DNA from: Melanocharis versteri
Taxonomy: Eukaryota; Chordata; Aves; Passeriformes; Melanocharitidae
Length of the DNA stretch: 64,000 nucleotides
Reading direction: 5' to 3'
Assembly (NCBI GenBank): GCA_013397845.1
Contig: VZTG01006071.1
Span: 210,979 to 274,978 of the forward strand
Every line of letters begins with the position of its first letter. Position 1 is the first letter of the stretch. Position numbers and translations under genes: made by a program. The notes under the pieces are model-generated. The model was not told where the DNA came from. It made no database searches and worked only from the letters and a program-made list of their open reading frames with translations. This document shows positions 46,151-58,800 of the stretch, in pieces.

Positions 46151-49100
46151 GCCATCAGCGTTAGAGAAGAGAGTCTCCAAAGAGCATCCATAGCTGGTGT
46201 TGTGAAGGGCGAGCTGTTACAGTTAGCCTAGCGTTGTGGGAAGCACCATGTAATGGAGGCAGATCCGCATGAGTACAGAGAATTTTGAGTTACTTGAATG
46301 CCTCAATGAGAGGCACTATGCTACATGTCCACTCCTTAGCATCTTGCCTGTCCACTTTTCTTCTGTATATGGGCCCATTTCCTTTTGCTGATACTCTAAA
46401 TCTTTTATTTCTCCTCTTGTTTATTGCAACAGGTTTCTTTTCCAAGCAAATTACTCCTCTGTACATATTTCTTTACATAGAGTAGCGTAAAAGAAAACAA
46501 GACCCTGAAGTGAGTTGGATGTTTATAAAGCAATATTGTTTGTCTCTGAAAACATGTAGTGAGTATAATTGACTTCCACTGTGAACATTTGCACTGTGCC
46601 TAATCACAAATACTCATAGCTTACCTTGGAAATTGCTTTCATGTCTTGAACACTTAGTGTATGGTACTTTCGTTTTGTTTAAATTATTTATCTGAGTAAA
46701 AAATATAATAGAAGGCTAAAGGAGAAGAAAAAGAAGACATAAAAGATGCGGTCATGAAAGGAATAGCATGGGCACAGAGGAGAATAAGAGACCTGTGCTG
46801 AGCTGACCTGTGCAGCAGCCATATTAATGTTAATGCTTGCTCAGTCTTTGGGATATTCTGGAAGTGAGCTGAGCTTCCCCCAGCAAAGCATTAAAGGAGA
46901 ACAGCTCCTCATGAGATTGGTCTTAACTACTTTCCATGTTTCTTTCCATGGACTGTGTTAGTGATGACATTGTATGGCTGTGAAACAGTTTCCTTTGAAA
47001 ACCTTGAAAGAAAACATGATGTTTACAAGAAAGGGCATGCTTTGTTCTAGAAACTGTAACAGAAAACAAAAGGTGAACATTACAATCAGAAATACTAACT
47101 TTTCCATTTCACTACTTACAGTTTTTGCAACTTTTCAAAGTAAAAAGTTTTCTACAGAAAACTTAAAAGGAGTGTATGTGAGTGTGTGTGCACATGTATA
47201 TTGTTTTTGTCAGGGTTTTCTGTGAGGAAAGGTCTTTTTTTTTCTAATAAGCATTATTACCTACCTCTTTTTGTTTGCATAAGAAGTTGTTAAAAAGATT
47301 TAAACCTCCCTGCAAACCAAAAGCAACTCCAAACAATCTAACCCTGCAAATCATTCATTTTTTTTCTTCTTTTAGGATTTTATGTAGTGCCTGTAGCTTT
47401 TGCATTCTTTCATGCATGCAGCATAGCGTTCAATGGTATGTTGCAGAGACAAAGTCTTAGGCAGAGGGTAATGTAAAGTTACCCTGAGGCCTAGGGTGGC
47501 AGAAGTTCCTCAGAAGTCTGCTTCAAACCACTGTGAGTAGATCTTGCACTCCCCGTGAGAAGCGGGGCTTCAAGGTTCCTTGCAGGGCCTGATGAGCGTG
47601 TAGTTCATGGCGAGGTGTTCCTGCAGTGTGATAAAAATGCTGGTCTAGAAATGTATCAATCTTAAGGACTAGCTTTGTGGATAAGCTGTAATATTAGGCA
47701 AAAAGGAGGGTTTTGCTCTCCACAGTGGCATGAGGAGGAGCCATACTCCCCCTCTCCATATTCTCCTCCTGCAGAGTCTTGTCCTGTGGCCAAATGGCTC
47801 TTACAGACCTGGTGGTTTGAAACTCTGTATTCGCTCTGCTTTCAGTGCTCTATTCTGTCAACCTTTGGCAGGCATTGCCATCAGCTAACTGCCCCAGTTT
47901 TTGCCCCAGTCCTGACAAAAGCTTTCCTTCATGACCAAGAAAATTATGTCTGTTTTTAGTTGTGACCAAGTTCCCGCACCTAGACATCTCCTTTAGTAAA
48001 GTAAACAGAAGAAAGGGAGTCTTTGTATTTTCTTTTTTTGTTGTTGTGTTTGGGGGGGTTTTGTTTGTTTTAATCAGTGTAGTAATTCTTTCCCTTGTTT
48101 CATAACTTTACAGTTGAGATGAGAACCTATTTATCCAGCTGAAATGAGGAGGGTGCTTGTCTGCTGGAGCACTCAGTACTGGAGGCACTATAGAACGAGG
48201 TTCATAGAAGGAATATAGCTCAAAAAGGAAGACAGTACAGGCTTTGGGGTTTTTTGGAATTAAAATTAATTCAGTCACCTCTGTAGTTTCAGTTTTAAGT
48301 ATGCAGCTGAGTTCTGGCTGTTCTTTACAAACTTTATTTCCCAGACGTGCATAACAATACTAAAAGGAAAATATCTCAGCAAACAATTTGTGGATGTTCA
48401 TTACTTGAAAGACACCATGACAGATTTTTCAAGTATGTATTTCATCTGTAGCTGCTGTTCATTTCAGTGCCAGATGTTGATTATTACAAGGTTGCATTTG
48501 CTGGGGTTTTTTAACTTTCTCTGTGAACATACTGCATTAGAATTCCAATTTTATCAAATCACTTCCATCTAAGGCCTGCCAGCTCTACTGCTATCTTGAT
48601 TTACTCATCCTATATGAAATCTTTAGCTATTTTAGTGAGTTGCACAGATAACTCATTGATATACTAATTTCAAGGTATTTTGCAGTATATACATTTGTTT
48701 TACCAATACTGCTTTTGGAGGGAAAACAAAAATAACTATTTGAAGTTGAATGCTTTGGACTGAGGTTATTAGGTCAACAGTAAATTTTAAAAACTATTTG
48801 AGAGATTTCTTGATGGCATTTTAAAATTATAGCTTAAGGTTACACTGCTTCACACAGTTCTGTTTGGCTCCTTTGATGCTGAAGATCTACAGCTGACTTA
48901 TGTGTAAGATATATTTTTAAAAACATTAGCCATGATTTAAAGTAACAAGAGACACTATTCAGATGAGGGGAGAAACCTGTCCTTTGGGAGGAAGTGAGTT
49001 AGGTTCAGTAGTTTTGTTGAACCTGAACCAAAAAAGAAACCATTAGTAACTCAATCTTTGTAAGAATCCATGAGGAAGATCCCAGCTCCTGCCTACCTGT

Positions 49101-52100
49101 AGATTTTAGCAGCGGCTTGTACATTCAAGATGTCAAATATTACAGAGGAAGGCTCTGAAAGAACCAGCTTGTATTTATCAGTATTTTAGGCCACAGTGAA
49201 AGCACAAAGGAAGCAGCTAGGGCAAGAGCGGTATTGTGATACAGTTATTAATTGCTAAAGAAAGTAGGCCCCATGCTTTTATTGCTCGAGAGACATCAGG
49301 GGCACTCCTGTTCTGAAAAATTCAGATGTCAAATGAAATTGTAGATGCTAAGTTTCAGATCTCCCTTAACTATCATTTTAAACAAATATAACCTCCTCCC
49401 ACTAACAAAGAAATAAATCTGGATCGCATATGCTGTTTCATGGTAAGTTGTTTGGATGCTTAAGAGTGCTGTAAAGGAAGAAAACAAATACCACCTTTAT
49501 TCATGGCTTTCACTTTTTTTTAATTTCCCAAGTGAGAAACATAAAGGAAAAAACAGATGATGATTGTCTCATAAAAGCTGCTATTAGAAGTTCAGTTGTT
49601 TTGAAAAATTCCCTTCCCACACTGTTCTGCCAGCATGGTATTTGCCTGCTGCAATAGCCCAACTTTGCTGTTAGAGACAGGTAGTGTTAGAGAGAAGCCC
49701 TCTCTTTACTTTTTCTTCCAAAATTAAGTTTCATTTTGTCTTTGTGTTGTTCCCTTCAGCCCCTGCCTAGCTACCACTCTGATGCTTTTTTGGCATGGTC
49801 TGCTGAAAAACAGTACTGTGTTGTCCTTCTTGTATCTGGATGGTGCTGGAAAGGAATGGCCTTTTTTTCTTCCCATTGGAATACGTATCTAATGTAAAGC
49901 TGCTTGCTGGTAACTAGAATGTTTCAGTGCCTGATTCTGTTTCTAGCTACATTTGGGTAAATTACATGAACCTCCACAGAAAGAAGTGTTACCTGACAGT
50001 AAAATAATTTTAAGTGAGAATATTCATTATTCATTCATCATCGTGGAGATATTAAGAAAAATAACCCAGGATGTTCTGTGCTAGCCAGAAAAAAGCCCTA
50101 TATCTGTACAGGCATCCTACATAATAGCAACATGTCACTTTGTAGTTCTACATTAAACTTTTATGTGAGAAGTTACAGCTGTGGATGCCTATGTCTTTCA
50201 GATTCTGTTTCAATAAACCTTTAAAAAAGAAAAAAGTGAAGGCCCTTCAGCTTTACGGCAGTTTCAAAGCAGCAGCTTTATTACCTTTTTTTAATCCTAA
50301 TACACTTTATGTTTTTTCACAGACATGGCTTCTCAGTGAAGATAAATGATGAGACTCTACCTTAAAAAGCCTTTGGGTTTTCATTAACCCGCATTAGGTT
50401 AAAAGGGAATCAGAATTCTAAAAATACAGCACATCAGAGAAACAAGGTATTTTTCAGGTCAAGGTCCTCTTTTCCATCTGGTGCCATTTGGTAGTTCTAA
50501 CATCTTCCATCTCCCCCTACTTCTCCCTCTGTAAATAACTCACTGAAGTAAATGCTTGGAATAATTACAGCAAAGAATGATAAAATGCAGGTTGAATTTA
50601 ATCTCCTAGGGATCTAAAATGAAAAACAACTACGGACATCACAGTTACTGAAAAACTGGAGGTCTTCAGTCGGCAGGTGTATGAAATGGGAATAATGTCA
50701 GAGTATTACACGCTTGGAATTGCAGTTGTGCTGTTCAAAAAAAAGTCAAAGGGTATATTAGTTAAGGATAGGGGGGAAAATAGCCTAGCAGAGCTATTTC
50801 AAAAGCAACCTGCTGTTTCGCTTCTGCAAATAATTATAGACCCACATTCTAACAGTTAGATGTCTAAGTGCTTGCATCCATCTACTAAGATGTTGGAGAT
50901 CTAACTACAGTAAAATGTGTGCAAACTTGCAAAACTGGAAGGAGGTTTGAGATGCTTCTAAAATTGATCAATCAATCAGCAACTGGACTGCTTTCCAAAA
51001 GCTTATGAGAACAAAATGTCTTTCTTTTTTTTTGCATGAGGTCAGCATTGCCCCAAGAAAGAATCCTGGAATAGCTCACAAGACAAGGGGCTTTGGAGCT
51101 TCCTGGGTTAATGTGAAAGAAACAATCTGCTCCTGCTGGGGCTTCGTATCTATATCAGGAACACGAAACGGGGGCTGGACTATGGGCACACTGTGCTTGT
51201 TGCCTTCCTCTGGCATTATAACTACTTTGGCATCTCAGTTTGACTGTTCAGTTTGTCAGCTGTCCGGGACTACTGTGTGCTTGCACCTGTGTTGTTCTGG
51301 TACTCACCTCGTACCAGCTGCCTGTATAGGTGCCTGCCGTGGATGGCTTATTAGTAATACAGACTCAATCAGGTACCTGGAATAGAAGGTCTGAAAGTGA
51401 GAAAGAGGATGCCTCTTTTGAATGATTTGAAGCCCTCTGCCCAGAGTGGCAAAAGCAGCATCCAGCATTGGTTACCAAACTCAACATTTGTCTTCCTCCT
51501 TGTTCTTCTGTGTTGCTGCCCAGGGCAATACCAGGCAAGAAAGCATTCTTTGACAAAGAGGCATAAACCACTGTCTCCTCTTTGCCAGAATAGAGACCAT
51601 TATGAAAAACAAAAGATTCCGTTTTGGCGAGGACATGTAGAGTGGATTTTAGAAATGCTGCACAGCTTTTACAAAATATTTGGGGGATGCCTTAGAGAAA
51701 GAATAGGACATGACTCAGTATGTGTGACACCCAGCAGCGTAAGATCCTCTCTGTTACTCATGCAGGATGGAGCGGAAAAGATCTGTCAGTAATGTTCAGT
51801 TTACACATGCTTTTCACTTAAATACTTGACAGAAGAAAGTTTCATTGTTTTATTTAGAGTATTTTAGATCCAAGAAATGATAATTGCTGTATATTCGAAA
51901 AACTATTCATCTCTGTGGCTTGCTCATTAACTTACCAGAAACTGGCCCTTAGGACATGGTGGCCTGACTCCCATACAAAGCGTTGTTGGAGTGAACACAA
52001 ACATGACAGACTCCTGTTTTAAATCCTGTTTATATTGCCAGTGTGGTGCAAAGTGGCTTGTGAATCTAAAAATGAACCCATTTTAAATGTCTATAATGCA

Positions 52101-52670
52101 ATAAAAACTGCTGGCCATTACTGTGTCATACTGCCCCTCAAACTAAACTTTACATTCAAGGATAAATGTATTCACAAATCCTAGCTGCTGTTCACACATG
52201 CAAAAGTGTGAATGTCATTTGAAGTTGTTCATTCATCGGGGAAACTCCTCCCACCCTCATCTTGTCTCTTGCAATTACCCTTTGCCCCTTTCCTCCAGAG
52301 GCTATTTCTTGCTAGCTGGTATGTTTTACCATGCTTCAAAAGACAACGGCCCGGCTCCTGCTGCCCATCAGATGCGGGCTAGCCTTGACAGAAGGCCATC
52401 ACCCAAGGAGGGTTGAGTCTCGGAACCAGGGTGTGCAAAGGGTCTCCACCAGTGCTCAGCCTCTGCAGTGCTAAGAGTTACTGTTTCTCTCAGCTTAGCA
52501 GTAGCACAGAGGATCCAAAATGGTCATCTTCACCCCTATCCCTACAGGAGCATGCCCTCAACAAGTAGCCAGATAGCCTTCAAAGGTGGGCCGAAGGTTT
52601 AATGCACAGCTTAGAGCAGCCTAAAATGTAAAGGTAGCCAACCATTTTACAGCCTTACAGCAAGAAGGAG

Positions 52671-52694
52671 GCAGGAGGGCAGGAGGGCAGGAGT
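52671..52694. repeat. Three tandem copies of an 8-bp unit
   Basis: GCAGGAGG is repeated at 52671-52678, 52679-52686 and 52687-52694, with the last base of the third copy changed to T. A small purine-rich tandem repeat in intron 4. Confidence 0.85.
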
Positions 52695-55600
52695 GGAGGA
52701 GCTGCAGCCAGGGATACAGGTGAGGTGGCCTGGGGCCTGCAAAGTGGAGGCCACTGCTGAGCCACTTGCCATTTATATAGACAGAGAGTTTATGGCTGGC
52801 TTTCTACACTGCTGGGAGTTGCCTGATATGCAGGCAAGCAGACTACTGCTGCTACAGCTTGTTCCTGGCAGCTTTTGAAGTAGACAAAATGGTGCGAGAA
52901 GGCTTAGCAAACTATCAGATGAGTTTTCCACTCTAGCTCAGGAGAGGAAATGAGACCGCAAAAGGGGATTGATTTTCTGGTCAGTCTGGCTCATCAATTC
53001 AATGAGCAATTTGCTCATCTTCCTCTCAAGGTCAACAGAGTGGCAGTGTGTCTCACTGTGCCCTTCAGGACCTTTTCTGTTCCAAGGTTTGCTCAGTTTT
53101 CAGTTAACCCTCACAGAGTTAGTGGTTTGTCCTGGGAATGCTGGTGCCTGGCCCACCATGTTACTCGAGAAGAGATGGCTTGGCAGGGAGTTAAAAGTAT
53201 ACACTGTGGAGATCTGTTTCCTAGTCCCTCTCTTGGGGACCATATGCGGCAGTGGCAGAGCCTTTGCAACATATGTCACATGTAGCATGAACTGACAGTC
53301 TAATCTGAAGTCACTCCAGTTGGGTACAAAGACTACTTTAGGAGCAGCTTGCCTGTTTATATAGGTTTCAGATGACTTCATTTTTAAAAGTGCATGGAGT
53401 ATATCCAAAGCAAATAATTTTTCTCTGGTGAATGGGAAGACCGAAAGGAGAAGTCCGGAGAAAGAAGGATGGATGGTCTTTCTTAATGTCAAAGCTGACA
53501 TAAACACATCTCCTCCAAACCCTTCTCACAAGATAATTTTCTCAGCAAGACACAGATTGCTTCAATCTCTTTGTTGCAGTCTTTGAAGCTTCCCCCTCAT
53601 TGCTATAATGAAGGAGGCATGGTTTTCTTTGAGAATTTCTGCAGCCCTGAAGTTTGCCTTCTCTAAAGGCTTTCACATGATCAGATAATTGGTTGTTCCA
53701 AAGAGCTCTCTCTTTGAAACTCCTCTGCCCATCACACGAGGGCAAACTAGTATGTCTGCTTTGCAAAATTCTTAAATTAGAAAAAACCAAAAAAAGCTTC
53801 ATTAAAAATATTCTGACTAGCACTATGTAAGGCCTCAATTTTCATTAGACAGAGGCCCAGCTAAGAAGATGACAAATGGTGTTGGAAAGGAGCCACCAAT
53901 TAGGAGACATCAATTTTTCTGTCAACAGGGTAACTGCTTTTACAAAACTTGTCATATGTTTACTCCTTTTCTGTTTGTGAAGGTAGTTGTTTGTCAGCAA
54001 CATTCTGCATGAGGGGAAGAATTTGTAAATTGTTTTTTTACAGTTATCATTGTTGCATTGTTTTGAGTTCCTGTTTTGCGGGATATTTTCGCTGTTCAGG
54101 GTTCTTGCTCGTCAGTCTGCCTGCTGTCTGTAACTCTTCCATTTGTAATAATTGGAGAGAGGGGGATGACTCTTCTTGTTTCTGCAGGAAGTTCTGGGGC
54201 AGAAACAATTGTGGTGGTGGTAGGCACCTTGGGAGCACAGGACTTGTGACTTGCAATGCCTTCAGATAGCTTAGAAATGCTACTATATGTGCGTTCTGAA
54301 AAGGAAGAGAAACACATTTCTGAGCATTTCTTTGTTTAAAAAATATGCTTGTTATGCTTACATGCTAATAAATATTCTTTCATATTTAATAATCTAAGAT
54401 ATAACTGAAGACATATGGATCTTTTCCAGTTTACACATTTTCTCTACCCGCATTCAGAAAAGTTGATAGCTTCCACATCTCCTTTTACTGTATAGAAAAT
54501 TTTACTCACTTTTCTTATGGAAGGCTGTATACATCCTTTATTCAACTGCATGCAGTGATTCACAGCTGCTGCTGTGTTTCTTAATAGCTTATTGCAAGTC
54601 ATTTTATGAAATCATCAGTAGCAAATGCTTAACAGATATTAGGAAAAGAAACTAGGAAATTCTCTATTCTTGGGCACATGTGTAATACAGGGAGAGAGCA
54701 GGAGCTGCCTGCGCATACTATATTTGGTAAGAGACTGAATGAGAAGGACAGATAGCTGGTGAGATTTCAGATGGGCACTGGTAAATGCTGACATGACCTT
54801 AGAGCCTGACAGGCGCTTATGTGGGAGCCCTGCTTCAGGAAATGAAGCATTATGATGGCTTTTGAGGAGTGGCTGAAAAGTTACTGTGTAATGGGTATCT
54901 TCTGTGTCACTAAATAGACCTGCCTTGTTGTTTACCTGTGTTGTGGAGAGAGGGAGACTTAGCTGGAATAGTTAGAGTGGAAGGTCATTGTTTTGGTAAG
55001 TGGCCATTACTGGTAGGTCAGGTACACATCTCATCATCATCTGGTGTCAGGTCATGCAGCTCAGTGCTCAGCTGTCAGCTGCATTGAACATGTGTACTAG
55101 TAAATGCAATTGTTTTTTCCTGGATGCAGACCACATGCAGATCATCCACTAGTGTCTAATATAGACATAGTTATGGTTCCACCTGTCCATGTTTGACATG
55201 AGACACAATAATAATCATCTCACTGCCTCTAATGTGTGATGTTTCAGGGTCTGAACACATCCTTTTGGGTTTGCCTTGGTGAAGACAGAGGTTAAGGCAT
55301 GTTTTGGGGCTCTAAATTGCAATTTCATAATTCATTTTTTTAAGTACCTTTATATTGCAAAAGCATTTGTGTTCCACAAAGTCTTGCTGTTTATCTTCAG
55401 GGTGGAATTTGTGTTTGTTTTTTTTTAACTGGTGGTTAAAGCTGAATTGGCTTACCTGAGACCTTTGTCCCTGAGCTAAACTGCTATCACTGCATGTGGT
55501 GGAGTGCAGGAATCCCTGTGGAGATGGAAGTTGGGCAGCTAGTGGCAGCTTAGTCCTTTTCTGTAAACAACTGTATTTGGGGGGGAAGTTTTCCAAAGTA

Positions 55601-55754
55601 CCTAAGTGATTTAGGATAAAAAATCTCCATTTCATTATTTCCATGCTCTGGAGTGAGATAAACATTTTTCAAAGTGTGATTCTGTCCTGGTTTTTGCAAT
55701 GCTATCTGCCACAAAGACACTCTTTTTTTAACCTGTCTTGTTCCTCTTTTCCAG

Positions 55755-55852
55755 GTTGGCCTTCTTTTTATGATGTGATCAGTCCTGATGCAATTACTTT
55801 CAACGATGATTTCTCCTATGGGATGCATCGGATTGAAATATCCTGCAGTCAG
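55755..55852 (+). CDS. MSRB3: MSRB3 coding exon 5 (substrate-binding core)
   Basis: Encodes the rest of Gly98 through Gln130. It starts WPSFYDVI, completing SGWPSF, where Trp99 helps bind the methionine methyl group in the MsrB family. FNDDFSYGMHRIEISCSQ follows, and Cys128 is the first Cys of the second zinc CxxC pair, whose partner Cys131 opens exon 6. The acceptor is TTTTCCAG and the donor is CAG|GTTAGT, phase 0. The exon is 98 nt. HRIEIS stands in place of the HRVETS I remember in mammals, a mild substitution. Confidence 0.97.
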
Positions 55853-58800
55853 GTTAGTTTATAGCACACACAGACCATTCCGATGGCAAAGGCTGCAAAA
55901 ACCATTACAGTGGGCTGTACTTTCCTTGAGATTTGCAAACCTTTCAGTTCTATTAAACAGTAATCATTGTGAGAGAGCACAATGGGTCGTAGGTATAAAA
56001 GCAGGGTGGAACGAGCTGAAGGCACAAAGGGATCGTTGGAATGCACATTGTTGTCTCATGTGAGATTTAACAGAGCAGATGTAAATGGTTGGACCCGGTG
56101 CTGAGTTTACAAAAATAGTCTTCCTGAAGAAGGTCCCTTCAAAGGAGCTCCTGAGCCTGAGCCTGTCTGACTGACTCCACACGTGAGCAGTTGAGAGAAG
56201 TCGAAAGCAGTGGAGCGACTGTCCGTGTGCTGATTCCATCACTCTACATTACTGTGCATCCGTGCTAACTCATTCCCAACACTCATTCCCAGCGCAGTCC
56301 TAATGGCTGCCTCAAACAATCCCATCTGCCCTAATAATAAAGTCAGTAGTCATTCAAAACGTGCCCAAATTTTCCGTTATCTGTCTTGCTCTACTTCCTC
56401 TCATCCTTTGTGTTGCCCTCTTTTCTGTGAAGGGAATGGCATAATCATTACCTAGCAAGGGGAGAAGCTGCTGCATTGGTGTTTAGCAGCTGTACCCGGC
56501 AGCTTGCAGTCCTCTAGCTCCACATGCTCTAACTCCTCCTGAGAGAAGCAGCAGCTTCATTTGGGCAGTGACAATTTGCTGTTCTTCCAGTGTTGTTGGA
56601 GGGATAACTGATTTTTTCCCTGACAATATGCATACTTACTAGTCAGTCAGTCCTCATTATATAAGGATCAGAGTGACTTGAAAAACTTCTCAAGAGCATC
56701 CATTAACTTCAGTCTGCATAGAGCATTTGGCCCAATATGTTAATGGCCAAATTAGCGTGTCTGCTAGTTTGTCATGTGTACTACATAATTCTGAAGTTTT
56801 TATGTGGATGATATGCTTTAGAAGAGCCATTCAACACTTTGTGGGAATATCCACTTCCCTAAATTCGCTAGCAAGGTAGCAATGAGACTGCAGATTGGGA
56901 AGCTCGTGCTTCACCAGTGGTGACTGGCATAATCAAAAATGCAATCTAGTCTCTTTAGCTCTCCTTAGTAGGCCTGAGTAGTGCTAAAATCTGCTTACTG
57001 CCAGCCTGCTGAGCCTGTATCTGCTGACACACTTCAGGAGATGGCCAGAGCTCCTGGAGAAGCCCAAGGAAGCCTGTGGTCAGGCCAAGGAATCTGGGAA
57101 TGTCATTTACCTGTTACCAAACAAAATAGTGTTAGCAGACCTGAGACCAGCAATATTAGCAGCAGTCACATGCAGACATCATAAAATAAAAGCAAAACTA
57201 AAATCTGAATTTGAAGGAAAAAATGTGACCAAGGTTGCTGTGTAATCCAATAGCAACTTCCTGCCAGCTATTCCAACTTTCTGGGGCAATAACCCCACAG
57301 ATGATCAAGTCACACAGGAAAATAGCTTGAGGAGTGGTGAGCATCTTTGCAGCCAGTGCTCAGCACAACTAATAGCGCTGCATTGTGTATCTGTCCTAGG
57401 AGTGTGAATCACACATGCAGCTGCAAAAAAAAAAAAACAATTTTACTGCAACCTGCAAAGCAGTGGGATTGATATGGCAGACCTTGGTAGAAGCGAAAGG
57501 AAATACCACCTCCCACACCTAAAACCTTATGAATCCTTTGCAGATGAAAAAGTAGTTGATTTTTTCTTTTAAAGTCCTTCCCACCTGTCTGAGAGAATAA
57601 AAGAAATCTTTTTTAATGTTCTTCATTATAGAAAGCAAACACAGGGGGAAAATCACTGTAATATTAATCAAATACATTAATGGGATTATCCTAGAAATAA
57701 CTTTCACAGTTCTTTGGAATCACACCCTAGGTGTATTTAAAAGGTCAGTGATTAGTGACAGGTAGAAGTTAATACAAATGCAACTGAGGAATACTGTAAA
57801 ACTGGTTGCATCTCTTTTTTTCCTCTGTCCTGTTCAAGAGTCCCTTTCCCTGTGGTCTCCCTACCTGCTATTTTTACCTGAACAAGTCAATAAAATTCCA
57901 TAGTCACAGAAGCAGTGTTTGCACACCAATAGCTTAGACTCTGGACTACAGCAGCTGACTGCAAGCTGCTTTCCATGCCTCCTAGCAGCATATTAGAACC
58001 AGGAGGCTTGGGAGATCCAAGCATACTGACAGTTAGCAATGACCCCCCCTTTCCTGCTCCCAAGCACATACTTGGAATGCTTTAACCATTTCACTGTCCC
58101 AGTTCATTCTGCCCAATGTATTTATGTGCAAGGCTGCAGCAGATAATGATTTCTTTTTCAGAGGCTCTGCAGGCATGTATATATGTCTTAGAAAAATGGT
58201 CAGCACCTATTATGTGTGAGGAGGACAGTAAAGTCAATTCATCCTTTGTACTCTCAGCTGAGTGCCAGGTTTCTTATACTGTGATACAAAGGACTGAAAT
58301 ACATTTCTGTTTAGGCCAGATGAGTTATAGAGTCCTCTGTACAGAGAATCACCACATAAATTTTTGGTGGGGGTAATCTCAAAAGGTAACAAATTTTGCA
58401 GTAATTCAATCCTGGAGTGATTCTGCCATCACAAAAAGGCGTAATGAGACTATCTTGGATTCTCACACAGCTTCTCAGGTTTTGTGAGGAAAACCTTTTT
58501 AATAGATTGTCTTTGTAGTCTGTATGTGAATATATTACTTCTACAGACCATTTCTCTCTGCAGTTTCTCTTGTTCTGTTTCTGTCCAGTAGAGAGGGAAT
58601 GATTTATCTTTTGTTAAATGTTAGTCTGGAAAAGATCTGTTTAACACTTCCAGCCAAGAGGTTTTGAAGCACTCTTAGTTGAGATGAGATGATTTAATTA
58701 GGATGCTGAGCATTTAGAAAAATACTCTCTCTGGGACACTTACTTTTTAATTTCCCCCCGCCCCCCCAAGGTATGATTATAGTCAGGTGAAATGCTTCAT

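Larger units (their letters stand above)
25092..55754 (+). other. MSRB3: MSRB3 intron 4 (30.7 kb, phase 1)
   Basis: GT-AG intron (donor GTATGT, acceptor TTTTCCAG) and nearly half of the window. It is mainly AT-rich unique sequence with a degenerate AAACC repeat (34181), a poly(A) run (42722), a CpG island with unresolved bases (about 45660-46150), an 8-bp triplet repeat (52671) and a 21-bp sequence present twice (38782, 40694). I found no gene inside it. Open frames up to 218 codons occur but none shows a known domain, splice context or conserved motif that I can recognise. Confidence 0.9.

Noticed and set aside
51005..51792. Two consecutive + strand frames of 126 and 131 codons, suggesting a frameshifted gene or retroelement
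   Set aside because: They are in different frames and neither shows reverse transcriptase, integrase, gag or any other domain that I recognise. There are no LTRs or poly(A) tail around them.
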